Positions 1 to 9,970 of a DNA stretch of 64,000 bases are shown in pieces (position 1 is the stretch's first letter; every line of letters starts with the position of its first letter). This stretch comes from Phycisphaerales bacterium (lineage in GTDB: Bacteria; Planctomycetota; Phycisphaerae; Phycisphaerales; UBA1924). A program made the position numbers and the translations under genes. The notes below the pieces were generated by a model. The model worked only from the letters and a program-made list of their open reading frames with translations, ran no database searches and was not told the DNA's origin. The stretch spans positions 34,531-98,530 of the forward strand of contig JAGQON010000012.1 in assembly GCA_020427395.1 (NCBI GenBank). Direction: 5' to 3'.

Positions 1-20
1 TTGGACGCGGTGCATGCTGG

Positions 21-81
21 GGTCACCCCCTCCGTCACCACTGCGTGGTGACACCTCCCCCGGAAGCCCGGGGGAGGAGAG
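21..81. repeat. Double-hairpin intergenic repeat, copy 1
   Basis: Two adjacent perfect palindromes: GTCACCAC/GTGGTGAC at 34-52 around a TGC loop, then CCTCCCCCGG/CCGGGGGAGG at 54-77. The same layout (CCCCCTCCG, a small hairpin, ACCTCCCCCG..CGGGGGAGG) recurs at 3262-3319 and 16681-16735, always between genes. This is a REP-like family. Without an upstream gene in view, a terminator role here cannot be judged. Confidence 0.7.
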
Positions 82-112
82 CGGGCGTTTTTCGTGCGCT
101 GGGTGGGGCTGA

Positions 113-1780
113 ATGGTCGATGAGTACGGGGTGAGTACGCCCGTCGAGAACGAGAAGAGCCACGATTCGTCACTGGGACGCGACACCCGCACGGTGGCGG
201 GGTTGACGCTGGTGTCGCGCGTGCTGGGACTGGTGCGCGATGTCGTGACGGTGCGGGTGTTCGGGGACACCTTTGTGGGGTCGGCGTTCGCGGCGGCGTT
301 CGCGGTGCCCAACATGTTCCGGCGGCTGTTTGGGGAGGGGGCGCTGTCGGCGGCGTTCCTGCCCGAGTACACGCGGCTGGCGGATGAGGACCCCAAGAAG
401 GCGGACGCTTTTGCCAGCCTGACGATCGGGCTGCTGGCATTGGTGACGGGGCTGATCACGCTGGCGATCGAGCTTGGGCTGCTTTGGGTGGTGCTGGCTT
501 CGGGGGATGACCCGCAGCGGGTGTACTCGTTGAAGCTGGTGATGGTGATGCTGCCGTTCATGCCGCTCATTTGTGTGGCGGCGATCCTGGGCGGGATGCT
601 GCAGAGCCACGGGCGGTTTGGGCCGTGGGCGGCGGCGCCGATCCTGCTGAACCTGTGCATCATCGGTGCGGCGCTGCCGTACTTTGTGGTGGACGGCGCG
701 GACCCGGCGGCGTGGGCGTACCCGATCGGGATCGCGGCGGTGGTGTCGGCGGTGCTGCAGGTGCTGTGGTCGATGTGGGCGCTGCGGCGGACGGTGCGGT
801 GGACGACAGGCGTGAGCGCGGCCAAGCGCGAGGCGAGGGTGATGCTGGTGCGGATGGTGCCGGTGATCATCGGGCTGGGCACGCTGCAGCTGAACTCGTT
901 TATGGACACGCTGATCGCGATGTACCCCAACTGGATCGGGGACACGGTGTTCGGGCGGGCGTATCCGCTGGACGAGTCGTCGAACGCGGTGCTGTTTTAT
1001 GCGCAGCGGCTGTACCAGTTCCCGCTGGGGGTGTTCGGTATCGCGGTGGCGACGGCGGCGTTCCCGGCGTTGTCGCGCGTGGCGAATGATGAGGCACGGT
1101 TCGGTGATATGTTGCGGCGCGGGATGCGGCTGAGCCTGTTTATTGGAGTGCCCGCGAGCGTGGGGCTGTGGCTGGTGGGCGATGCGCTGATCCGGGTGCT
1201 GTACACGGGCGGCGGCGAGGGCTTCAGCGCGGAAGGCGCGGCGCGGGCGAGCGCGGTGCTGAGCGGCTACGCGGTAGCGGTGTGGGCATACTCGCTGAAT
1301 CAGCTTCTCACGCGGGCGTTCTACGCGAAGGGTGATACGCGGACGCCGATGACGATTGCGCTGGGGATGGTGGGCGTGAACCTTGGGCTGAACTGCGTGC
1401 TGATCTGGTGGCTGCGCGAGGCGGGGCTGGCGTGGTCGACGGCCGGTTGTGCGGTGGGGCAGACGGTGCTGCTGCTGATCGCGGCTCGGAGGAAGATGGG
1501 CACAGACTACGTTGGGCTGGGGCGTGCGGTGGTGCTGATCGGGGTTGGGGCGGCGTTGATGGGAGTTGGCGTGTACTTGATGGGGTTGGTGACTGGATCG
1601 GGCGAGGGCGGCGGTTCCTGGTGGGGGAGCGTGGGGGGTGTGGTGCTCATGACCCTCGTTGGTGCAGTGGTTTACGGGCTCTGGTCGATATGGATGAAGA
1701 TGGATGAGCTGGGCTGGCTGATCGCCAAGTCGACGGCGGCGTCGCCCGGTTTGCATGAGGTATCTGGCGATGAAGATTGA
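113..1780 (+). CDS. murJ: Lipid II flippase MurJ
   Basis: A 555-residue polytopic membrane protein of the MurJ/MviN family (MOP superfamily), which moves lipid II across the inner membrane for peptidoglycan synthesis. After a polar N-terminus of about 25 residues comes the family opening TVAGLTLVSRVLGLVRD, followed by NMFRRLFGEGALSAAFLPEY. Hydrophobic segments continue to the C-terminus, consistent with about 14 helices. Length is slightly above the usual 510-530. No strong Shine-Dalgarno precedes the ATG, so a slightly later start is possible. Its last codons overlap the start of the small lipoprotein gene downstream, suggesting co-transcription. Confidence 0.93.
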   Translation: MVDEYGVSTPVENEKSHDSSLGRDTRTVAGLTLVSRVLGLVRDVVTVRVFGDTFVGSAFAAAFAVPNMFRRLFGEGALSAAFLPEYTRLADEDPKKADAFASLTIGLLALVTGLITLAIELGLLWVVLASGDDPQRVYSLKLVMVMLPFMPLICVAAILGGMLQSHGRFGPWAAAPILLNLCIIGAALPYFVVDGADPAAWAYPIGIAAVVSAVLQVLWSMWALRRTVRWTTGVSAAKREARVMLVRMVPVIIGLGTLQLNSFMDTLIAMYPNWIGDTVFGRAYPLDESSNAVLFYAQRLYQFPLGVFGIAVATAAFPALSRVANDEARFGDMLRRGMRLSLFIGVPASVGLWLVGDALIRVLYTGGGEGFSAEGAARASAVLSGYAVAVWAYSLNQLLTRAFYAKGDTRTPMTIALGMVGVNLGLNCVLIWWLREAGLAWSTAGCAVGQTVLLLIAARRKMGTDYVGLGRAVVLIGVGAALMGVGVYLMGLVTGSGEGGGSWWGSVGGVVLMTLVGAVVYGLWSIWMKMDELGWLIAKSTAASPGLHEVSGDED

Positions 1781-1916
1781 ACGCAAGACGGCGAGAGCTT
1801 TGGTGTTGATCGCGGCGGCGGTTGCTTCGGTGGCCCTGAGTGCGTGCAACACGGTGCGGGGTGTGGCCAAGGATGTGACGAAGGCCGCGGACACGCTTGA
1901 TCCGGACAAGAACTAG
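1770..1916 (+). CDS. Entericidin-like small lipoprotein
   Basis: A 48-codon reading frame whose ATG lies inside the last codons of murJ in another frame. The product starts MKIERKTARA, has a hydrophobic signal segment, and a lipobox ending LSAC followed by NTVRGVAKDVTKAADTLD. The CNTVRG..KDV stretch right after the lipidated Cys is the hallmark of the entericidin A/B family of tiny membrane-anchored lipoproteins. In enterobacteria these form a toxin/antidote pair, but most homologues elsewhere are single genes of unknown role. No partner gene is seen. The overlap with murJ implies a shared transcript. Confidence 0.82.
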   Translation: MKIERKTARALVLIAAAVASVALSACNTVRGVAKDVTKAADTLDPDKN

Positions 1917-1925
1917 TTGCGCGGC

Positions 1926-2738
1926 ATGATCGATCTGCGAGGGAAGCCGATCGTCATCACGGGCGCTTCGAGCGGGATCGGGGCGGCGACGGCGGTCGTG
2001 TGCGCGCGTGCAGGGATGCCTGTGGGCTTGTTCGCGCGGCGTGAGGAGAAGCTGCTGAAGGTCAAGGAGCGCATCGAGCACGACGGAGGGCGGGCGATTG
2101 TCGTGGTGGGGGACGCGGCGGACCCGGAATCGAACCTTGAACTCATCGCGAAGGCCGGGGAGGCGTTTGGGGATCTGTACGCGGCGATCGCCAACGCGGG
2201 ATATGGCGCGGAGGTCGAGTGCGCGACGATGCCGATCGAGGACATCCGGGCGATGTTCGAGGTGAACTTCTACGGGTCGATGCATCTGGTGCAGCCGGCC
2301 ATCGCGGGGTTCCGTGAGCGTGGGGCTGGGCATGCGATGATGGTGTCGAGCTGCCTGAGCAAGATCGGGCTGCCCAACTATGGGGCGTACTGCGCGAGCA
2401 AGGCGGCGCAGGATCATTTCAGCCGCGCAATGCGGCACGAGCTGCGGGGGAGCGGTGTGTATGTGAGCAGCGTGCACCCGGTGGGGACGAAGACGGAGTT
2501 CTTTGACGAGGCGGCCAAGAAGAGCGGGGGCGGGAAGCTGCGGCTGGCAGGGAGCAGCGAGCGGTTCATGCAGACGCCAGAGCGGGTTGCGGGTGCGATG
2601 GTGAGGTGCTTGCAGAAGCCCCGGGGTGAGGTGTGGACGAGTACGCTGGCGCGGCTGGGGTTCGGCGCGAGCGTGATGATGCCGGGGGTAACGGATTGGG
2701 TTTTGGGGCGGATGATGGAGAAGAGAAGAAGGGACTAG
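1926..2738 (+). CDS. SDR-family NAD(P)-dependent oxidoreductase
   Basis: A 270-residue Rossmann-fold enzyme of the classical short-chain dehydrogenase/reductase family. It shows the cofactor motif TGASSGIG near the N-terminus, the NAG turn (IANAGYG), the catalytic Ser in MMVSSCLS and the catalytic pair in YCASK. The substrate cannot be named; the overall look (LRGKPIVITGASSGIG, a late VHPVGTKTEFF) resembles broad-specificity reductases acting on lipids or ketones. A TTG at 1917, directly after the previous stop codon, is an alternative start. ATG 1926 gives the standard N-terminus. Confidence 0.88.
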   Translation: MIDLRGKPIVITGASSGIGAATAVVCARAGMPVGLFARREEKLLKVKERIEHDGGRAIVVVGDAADPESNLELIAKAGEAFGDLYAAIANAGYGAEVECATMPIEDIRAMFEVNFYGSMHLVQPAIAGFRERGAGHAMMVSSCLSKIGLPNYGAYCASKAAQDHFSRAMRHELRGSGVYVSSVHPVGTKTEFFDEAAKKSGGGKLRLAGSSERFMQTPERVAGAMVRCLQKPRGEVWTSTLARLGFGASVMMPGVTDWVLGRMMEKRRRD

Positions 2739-2762
2739 CCACTCGCCACTCGCGATCAGGGA
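2731..2762. repeat. Short CTAGCCACT-type tandem repeat
   Basis: Runs across the end of the SDR gene into the convergent gene: GACTAGCCACTCGCCACTCG followed by a GATCAGGGA stretch. The same words build the inverted repeat at 39340-39433 and related words occur at 36020 and 51261. Confidence 0.45.
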
Positions 2763-3208
2763 AGAGGAAGAGGGGGCGTGTGTAGGCGGGTGATGAGGTC
2801 GTCGATGGCGGCTTGCCATGGCTCGAAGTACTCGGTGTCTTTCCAGAGTTCGCGGAGTTCTGATTGTTCGTCGTTGCGGACTTTGAGGAGGGCCTGTTTA
2901 GCGCGGTCGATCATGTCTTTTTCGGGGCGAGCGCCGCTGAGTGAGGCGAGCCATTTTTCCAGATCTTCTGGTGGATCGGCGGGTGGCTTTCCCTGCGCGG
3001 CGGCGAGGCATTCGGCGGCGGCGATCGCTTCTTCGCCCTCGGGCGAGTCGATGTAGAGGTCCGACTTGAGAAGCTTGTCGATCGCGGACATGGGGTAGAC
3101 GAACGGTGACTTGAGCTTGCCGAGGAGCGATTTCTTCGCGGGTTTGAGGCCCCAGATCCAATCGCCGGCGGTGTCGTTTTCGAAGCTGTTGTGTCCCCAT
3201 GCGCCCAT
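2756..3208 (-). CDS. DUF4259 domain protein
   Basis: A 150-residue cytoplasmic protein beginning MGAWGHNSFENDTAGDWIW, the signature opening of the DUF4259 family (MGAWG..FENDDA..W). The family is small and of unknown biochemical function. The start is fixed by a near-perfect Shine-Dalgarno (AAAGGAGGCCAC) directly before ATG 3208. It is convergent with the SDR gene. No partner gene is evident, and expression is probably monocistronic. Confidence 0.82.
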   Translation of the reverse strand: MGAWGHNSFENDTAGDWIWGLKPAKKSLLGKLKSPFVYPMSAIDKLLKSDLYIDSPEGEEAIAAAECLAAAQGKPPADPPEDLEKWLASLSGARPEKDMIDRAKQALLKVRNDEQSELRELWKDTEYFEPWQAAIDDLITRLHTPPLPLP

Positions 3209-3261
3209 GTGTGGCCTCCTTTGCGGCAAGGTCCATGATAACGGGTGCGTTAGATCTTTGG

Positions 3262-3319
3262 AGTCCCCCCTCCGTCTCGCTGTGCTCGACACCTCCCCCG
3301 CAGGCGCGGGGGAGGAGAG
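3262..3319. repeat. Double-hairpin intergenic repeat, copy 2
   Basis: Same organisation as the copy at 21-81: CCCCCCTCCGTC, a small interrupted hairpin, then ACCTCCCCCGCAGGCGCGGGGGAGG. It sits between the DUF4259 start and the pckA terminator. Confidence 0.7.
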
Positions 3320-3320
3320 A

Positions 3321-3350
3321 AGAAAAGCCGCGTCTGAGGGACGCGGCTTT
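3321..3350 (-). terminator. Rho-independent terminator of pckA
   Basis: GCCGCGTC and GACGCGGC form an 8-bp G+C-rich stem around a 5-nt loop. Read on the minus strand it ends in TTTTCTTCT. It lies 27 bases after the pckA stop codon. Confidence 0.85.
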
Positions 3351-3376
3351 GTGGGGTTGCGGATGGGATTTGGTCT

Positions 3377-4972
<1,596 letters not shown>

Positions 4973-5206
4973 GCGATGAAGCTCCTGCTGTCCCCCCATT
5001 TTCGGCTTCAGGGGGGCTGCTTTGATCAGTGCTCGGCGTCCCTGAGACCGCGCGGTTGGGGCGTCGTGTGCAGAAAACAAGGGGAGAATCGTAGACCCTG
5101 AAGTCTGGAATAACGACAATTCCGGAGGGCTGAGGGCTGACTTTGAGCGGGGTTTGGTGCTATATTTTTGTGTCGGCATTTACGAAAGTATTTGTCCAGA
5201 TCAGAT

Positions 5207-5280
5207 GGTGGCCGTAGTTCAGTTGGTAGAGCACCTGGTTGTGGTCCAGGACGTCGCGGGTTCGAGTCCCGTCGGTCACC
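5207..5280 (+). tRNA. tRNA-His (GTG)
   Basis: Cloverleaf with acceptor GTGGCCG/CGGTCAC, an anticodon arm CCTGG-TTGTGGT-CCAGG carrying GTG at 5241-5243, and a T arm with GGTTCGAGTCC. The extra G at 5207 pairs with C73 at 5280, the G-1:C73 identity element of histidine tRNA. CCA is not encoded. Confidence 0.96.
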
Positions 5281-5293
5281 CTTCGAATGTGAG

Positions 5294-5317
5294 AACGGCC
5301 CCTCGCGGGGCCGTTTT
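5294..5317 (+). terminator. Rho-independent terminator after tRNA-His
   Basis: ACGGCCCC/GGGGCCGT stem with a TCGC loop, followed by a T tract (GTTTTTC), 14 bases after the tRNA. Confidence 0.88.
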
Positions 5318-5350
5318 TCGTTGGCATGTGGGATGCTCTGGGGGCTGGGC

Positions 5351-7252
5351 TTATGCGGCACGCATCGCTGCATGCTGCGGGGCAGAGCTGGTGTTGAGCA
5401 GCTTGTTGCACTTGTCGATGAGGGTGGTGCGGTTGACGGGTTTGCTGAGGTAGTCGTCACAGCCGGCCTGGAGGCATCGTTCACGGTCGCCGTCGAGGGC
5501 GTGCGCGGTGAGTGCGAGGACGGGGATGTGGATGTCCATCTGGCGGAGCTTGGTTGTTGCGGCGTACCCGTCGAGGACAGGCATCTGCATGTCCATCAGG
5601 ATGAGGTGATAGGGGCGCATCTCTTCGTTGGCTTTGTTGACCTGATCGATGGCCTGCTGCCCGTCGTAGGCGAAGTCGACGGTGGCATTGGTCTTCTTGA
5701 AGAAGTGCTGGAGCAGGACTCGGTTATCCTTGGCATCGTCGACAATGAGGACGCGAGCTTCGTCGAGTGTGCTCGGTCCACCGTTGGTGTTGGTTGCGGG
5801 AATCTTGAGTGGCTGCTGTGCGGGCTCGGTTTCGATGCGGATCGTGAAGCATGAGCCCTCGTTTGGCCTGGAGGTGACGGTGATGTCGCCACCCAGTGCG
5901 CGGGTGAGGTCGCGTGCGAACGAGAGCCCGAGCCCCGAGCCGCCGAAGGCGCGTGTGAGCGTGTCCTGTGCCTGATGAAACGGGTTGAAGATATGATCGA
6001 TCTGCTCTGGCTCGATGCCGATGCCCGTGTCGGTCACGCGGACAATGACGACGCAGGACTCCTCGTGCTGCTCGACGAACGCCTCGATGGTGACGCTCCC
6101 CTTCTGGGTAAACTTGACGGCGTTGTCGAGGAGCTTGTTGATGACCTGCGCGAGGCGCTTGGGCTCGGTGATCACCTGCTGGTCGCACGAATCGCCGATA
6201 AGGGCCTTGAGCTGGATGCCGGCAGCGATGGCCTTGGGTTGGATGAGCTCGATGCAGGGGTTGATGATGTCGCTGACGCGTGCGGGAGCGGTATTGATCC
6301 GCAACTGCCCGGACTCGATGGCGGACATATCGAGCATGGTTTCGATGAGCGTTCCCAGCTGCCTGGCGGATTCGTGCACCGAGTTGGCGAGGCGTTCTTT
6401 CTCCTGACCAGTGAGCGAATGGTCGTTGAGCAGCTCGGAAAAGCCGAGGATGGCGTTCATTGGAGTGCGGAACTCGTGCCCCATGTTGGTGAGCAGCCGC
6501 CAGCGGACGGAGTCGGCCTTGCGGACCTCGCGTGTGGCCTTGTCGAGCTCGTGGAGCTGCCGGCGCACGATGAGGATGGTCGGCTCGATGATGAAGAGCA
6601 CCATGCCCGCGAGCATGAATGCCAGAACGAAGAGCCCGAGACGAGCCCGCTTTGTGCCGTCGTTGATATTGCTCGCGGTCCGGTTGCTGAGCACCTCGAC
6701 GATCCGGTCCATGCGTGGGAGGAAGTCGGACTGTGCCAGGCGGATATCGAGCTTGGTAGACGCGATGCGAGAGAGCAGCTGATTGTCAAAATGGGGCGCC
6801 CGGCGGATGGCGTTGCGGATGAGCAGCTCGTACTCGTTGCTGGCGCTGATGAGCTGCCTGTAGGGTACACCGATGGCGAGGATGATGTCCTTATCGCGTT
6901 GCGAGAGGTTCGCGGGCGGGTGCTTGATGCCGGTCTCACTAAAGATACTGGCATGGGTTGTTGCGAGTTTGTTGGTCGCTTCGGTGAAGTCGGCGTGGAG
7001 CGTTTCGAGGCTCTGCCACTGCCTGTCGCTGATGGCGTTATCAATCTCGAAGGCAACTGAGCGGATGCGCTGGGAGAGCATGCGCATGCGTCCGGTCTCA
7101 TTGATCAGGTCGCCCGATCCCTGATCGAGGGCGGTGGTAATGCCGTGGACCATCACGAAGTTGGTCAACATGATGAGCAGAACGCTCACCAGGGTGATCT
7201 TGCGAAATCGCGAGATGCTCTTTCGAACTCGATGGCTTTGGGGTTGCGACAC
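5351..7252 (-). CDS. Hybrid sensor histidine kinase with PilJ-like sensor
   Basis: A 633-residue inner-membrane hybrid kinase. In order: a helix at about 19-40; a periplasmic region opening with INETGRMRMLSQRI (residues 50-63), typical of the PilJ/type IV pilus chemoreceptor N-terminal domain; a second helix at about 205-228; a dimerisation domain with His259 in GHEFRTPMNAILGF; an ATPase domain with NKLLDNAVKFT, DTGIGI and GGSGLGLS; and a C-terminal receiver with the DD pair in VLIVDD, phospho-acceptor Asp554 (LMDMQMP) and Lys in SKP. It lies 33 bases after the PilZ/receiver gene at 7286-8428 and is probably its operon partner. Confidence 0.92.
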   Translation of the reverse strand: MSQPQSHRVRKSISRFRKITLVSVLLIMLTNFVMVHGITTALDQGSGDLINETGRMRMLSQRIRSVAFEIDNAISDRQWQSLETLHADFTEATNKLATTHASIFSETGIKHPPANLSQRDKDIILAIGVPYRQLISASNEYELLIRNAIRRAPHFDNQLLSRIASTKLDIRLAQSDFLPRMDRIVEVLSNRTASNINDGTKRARLGLFVLAFMLAGMVLFIIEPTILIVRRQLHELDKATREVRKADSVRWRLLTNMGHEFRTPMNAILGFSELLNDHSLTGQEKERLANSVHESARQLGTLIETMLDMSAIESGQLRINTAPARVSDIINPCIELIQPKAIAAGIQLKALIGDSCDQQVITEPKRLAQVINKLLDNAVKFTQKGSVTIEAFVEQHEESCVVIVRVTDTGIGIEPEQIDHIFNPFHQAQDTLTRAFGGSGLGLSFARDLTRALGGDITVTSRPNEGSCFTIRIETEPAQQPLKIPATNTNGGPSTLDEARVLIVDDAKDNRVLLQHFFKKTNATVDFAYDGQQAIDQVNKANEEMRPYHLILMDMQMPVLDGYAATTKLRQMDIHIPVLALTAHALDGDRERCLQAGCDDYLSKPVNRTTLIDKCNKLLNTSSAPQHAAMRAA

Positions 7253-7285
7253 GGCTGGTTCTACTCATTCCTTGATAGCTGTTGC

Positions 7286-8428
7286 TCAGGCACATTCCTT
7301 GAGGATGCCGTCGAGCTGGGCCATGTACGTTTCGATGTCGCCCGAGTCGGCGATCTGATCGCACAGATCGTGGGTCGCCAGCTGGAGCGACTTGATTCCC
7401 AGGACCGAGGCGATGTTCTTGATGCTCGCCAGCGAGATGTAGGCCTTGACGGCGTCCTTGTTCTCGAGCTGTGATCTGAGCGTCTGACCGAGATCGTGCA
7501 GCTCAGATCGCATCTTCTCGATGCTCTCCTCGCTGTGAGCGTGACGGAGGTTTGTGAGGCGTTCGGGGGTCCAGTCATCCTGGAGGTACTCTGCGAGCAC
7601 GCGGACGAGGTGGATCGTGTTGACGGGCGTCTGCACGAAGATGTCGGCTTCGGAGTACCCCGCCTGCTGCTTGTGGATGGTCTGGAACGCGTCGCCGATG
7701 AGGATGATCGGCTTGACAAAGCCGTTGTCACGCAGGACCCGTGTGAGCTCGGGCCCGGTCATGTCGTCTGCGTCCATGCCGATGATGAGGAGCTGGAACT
7801 GCCCGAGCTCGGATTCCAGCGCTTCCTTGGCGCTGGTCATCTTCTTGCAGTAGATGCTCGTGGACGAGACGGCGACCTTGAGCTGTGACATGAGATCGTT
7901 GTCGCTGGCCACGATGAGGATGGTTCCCTGTAGCGCCTGCGCGTCGACCTTCTCAAGCGTGAGCTTGCGATCGAAGATATCGGTGTGGACGAACTCATGG
8001 AGGCAGATCTCGTGATCGAACTGGACGCCGATCTCGTGGATCACACCCCCGCGGTGCTCGCAGCGACGGACGGTGCCTCCGAAGGGGTGCGATGTGCCGT
8101 CGAGCTTGGTGATGGTCGCGGTGACGCGTGTGCCCGGGTAGATGAAGTTGGAGTGGAGCAGCGAGATGCCACCCTTGGAGATGTTGCGTGTTGCGACGAC
8201 GATGCGTTGACGCGACGCCTGCTTCTGGCCGTGGAGGATGATCTCGAGGTACGGCTCTTGGAACTCGACGCGTGAGTAGATACGATTGGATCCGGATGGG
8301 GCGGCGGACACCGGCGACGGGTTGGCGCGTTTCTCAAGCAGCCCGAGGAGCTGCTTGTAGACGGTGTTGCTCAGCCCGAGCGAGTTTCGCTTGTCATGAG
8401 CATCCATCGATGGCTTTGATGTTTTCAT
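7286..8428 (-). CDS. PilZ domain protein with pseudo-receiver and HPt-like tail
   Basis: A 380-residue cytoplasmic protein. PilZ lies at about residues 50-145 with RNISKGGIS (81-89), matching the c-di-GMP-binding N/DxSxxG motif. A receiver-like fold spans about 167-285 (TILIVASDND, then LLIIGMDADDMTGPEL); by spacing to TGPEL the phospho-acceptor Asp is replaced by Gly217. The last about 90 residues are helical and HPt-like, but the expected His position holds Ala. Phosphotransfer is therefore unlikely at both sites, and a c-di-GMP-sensing scaffold is my inference. It is a paralogue of 8645-9781 and is followed closely by the hybrid kinase gene. Confidence 0.8.
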   Translation of the reverse strand: MKTSKPSMDAHDKRNSLGLSNTVYKQLLGLLEKRANPSPVSAAPSGSNRIYSRVEFQEPYLEIILHGQKQASRQRIVVATRNISKGGISLLHSNFIYPGTRVTATITKLDGTSHPFGGTVRRCEHRGGVIHEIGVQFDHEICLHEFVHTDIFDRKLTLEKVDAQALQGTILIVASDNDLMSQLKVAVSSTSIYCKKMTSAKEALESELGQFQLLIIGMDADDMTGPELTRVLRDNGFVKPIILIGDAFQTIHKQQAGYSEADIFVQTPVNTIHLVRVLAEYLQDDWTPERLTNLRHAHSEESIEKMRSELHDLGQTLRSQLENKDAVKAYISLASIKNIASVLGIKSLQLATHDLCDQIADSGDIETYMAQLDGILKECA

Positions 8429-8644
8429 GGCGTCTCACTCGCAATAGAACCTACCAAATGCTATATCGAGCGAGATATTTCTCGACTCAAGCGGTTGGGT
8501 GCAATCCCGCTTGAATCACAGATATGAGTCATCACTCCACGCATCATGCTCGATGGAGTGAGGGGTGTAAACAGTTGTTGGTGTGATAACCCGGAGCGTG
8601 GAGCCTCAGCACGCTCCCAGGCGAGTTGAGAGCTTGTGAGCGGT
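8429..8644. other. Intergenic region with two hairpins
   Basis: Between the two PilZ genes. TCAAGCGG/CCGCTTGA (8487-8514) forms an 8-bp stem with a 12-nt loop. GGAGCGTG/CACGCTCC (8593-8617) forms a second 8-bp stem just past the stop of the upstream gene. Neither has a T tract on the minus strand. They could attenuate or stabilise the operon message. Confidence 0.4.
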
Positions 8645-9781
8645 TCAGGCGGCTGGGCGTGATTTGACGCGTCGGCAGGCGACGATCAGCGCTCGGATCT
8701 CGTGGTGGGCGCTTTTGAGGTTGCCCGATGCGAGCTTCTGTTCAGCGGCGATGGCCAGCGCGGAGAGGTCGGGGAACCCGAGCGGGCCGGCGACGCCCGA
8801 GAGGGTGCGGATGATCTGCAGGCATTGCTGGAGGTCGTCTTCGCGAGAAGATTTCTCGAGGTTGAGCGACATGCGTGTGATGTCGCCGAGGAACTTGCCC
8901 AGGAGCGGGTAGGACGCATCGCTTTCTTTGAGGATGGAGTAGAGGGGCCCGCCGTCGCCGTCGGCGTGGAGGAACTCTGCGAGCGCTTGCATGAGGCGAT
9001 CGCGTGTGGTGGGCTTGGTGAGCACGCCCGAGGCGTTTGATTCACGGATGGCGTCGAGTGCCTTCTCGGAGTGATCGGAGGTGAGGACGACGACGGGCAT
9101 GTCGCACCCGGCTTCGTTGATCGCGTTGATGAGTTCGGGTGCGGTGTAGCCGCCGATGTGATAGTCGCAGACGATGAGGTCGCAGCCCTTCTGTGCTCGG
9201 GAGACACCGGTTTCCACCGAGTCGGCGGTGTTGACCATGAGGTTGGTGTTATCGAGGTAGGTGAGCATCAGCTCGCGGTCCATATCGGAGGATGTCACGA
9301 TGAGGACGGAGCCATGGAGGCGGGACGGGTCGACTCGCTCCAGAGAATAAGCCTCGTTGAGCGGATCGAGCCCGAGCAGGTCCTTCATGGAAACCTGTGA
9401 TTTGAACTTGATGCCAATCTCGTGCACTCTCCCGGTGATGTGGTTGCACCGCTTGACAACCCCTGGCACAGCGGTGGTCTTGCCGCCGGGCACTTTGAGG
9501 AGGATCTCGCAGGGTGTGTTGGAGTGGATGAAGGCGGAGTGGAGGATGGAGATTCCACCGCGCGATATGTTGCGGGTAGCGACGGGGAGCGTGACCTTGT
9601 TGCCGGTGCCGTGCTCGATGACGAGTTGTACGGCCTCGACGCGGTAGGCCCAGCGGACGAACTCGCGTTCAGGGTTGGTATGACCGCTCGTGTCGGCTTC
9701 GATCTTGTCGATGATCTTCTTGAGCTCTGATGAGCTGAGACGGAGTGTGTTGACAAGTGAATCGTTGGTTCTGTTGCGCAT
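8645..9781 (-). CDS. PilZ domain response regulator with HPt-like tail
   Basis: A 378-residue paralogue of the neighbouring PilZ protein. PilZ covers about 45-140 with RNISRGGIS (70-78). The receiver spans about 157-272 and keeps phospho-acceptor Asp206 (LIVCDYHIGG) and Lys257 (LTKP), so it can be phosphorylated, presumably by the hybrid kinase downstream. The C-terminal region contains IRTLSGVAGPLGF, which aligns with the HPt consensus HTLKGSAGNLG except that the phospho-His is Arg325. ATG 9781 has GGAG seven bases upstream and is preferred over GTG 9814. It is first in a probable three-gene minus-strand operon. Confidence 0.82.
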   Translation of the reverse strand: MRNRTNDSLVNTLRLSSSELKKIIDKIEADTSGHTNPEREFVRWAYRVEAVQLVIEHGTGNKVTLPVATRNISRGGISILHSAFIHSNTPCEILLKVPGGKTTAVPGVVKRCNHITGRVHEIGIKFKSQVSMKDLLGLDPLNEAYSLERVDPSRLHGSVLIVTSSDMDRELMLTYLDNTNLMVNTADSVETGVSRAQKGCDLIVCDYHIGGYTAPELINAINEAGCDMPVVVLTSDHSEKALDAIRESNASGVLTKPTTRDRLMQALAEFLHADGDGGPLYSILKESDASYPLLGKFLGDITRMSLNLEKSSREDDLQQCLQIIRTLSGVAGPLGFPDLSALAIAAEQKLASGNLKSAHHEIRALIVACRRVKSRPAA

Positions 9782-9970
9782 CCGGAAGCTCCGAGTCTCT
9801 CGTGGGAGTTGCACAAAGACATCGGGGATTCACCTCTATCCGTTGAACGAGATACAGAGGTCGCTTATTTAGGGGGTAGGTTTGTGACGCCTGGCGAGGG
9901 CGTATGGGTGGGAACGATCATGCCGATCGTGGCGATACCACAGGATTGGGTCGGGGCGTATGTGCCCCGC

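Noticed and set aside
170..1909. 579-codon minus-strand frame opposite murJ
   Set aside because: Arg/His/Pro-rich shadow of a clear MurJ coding sequence; no motif and no ribosome-binding site.
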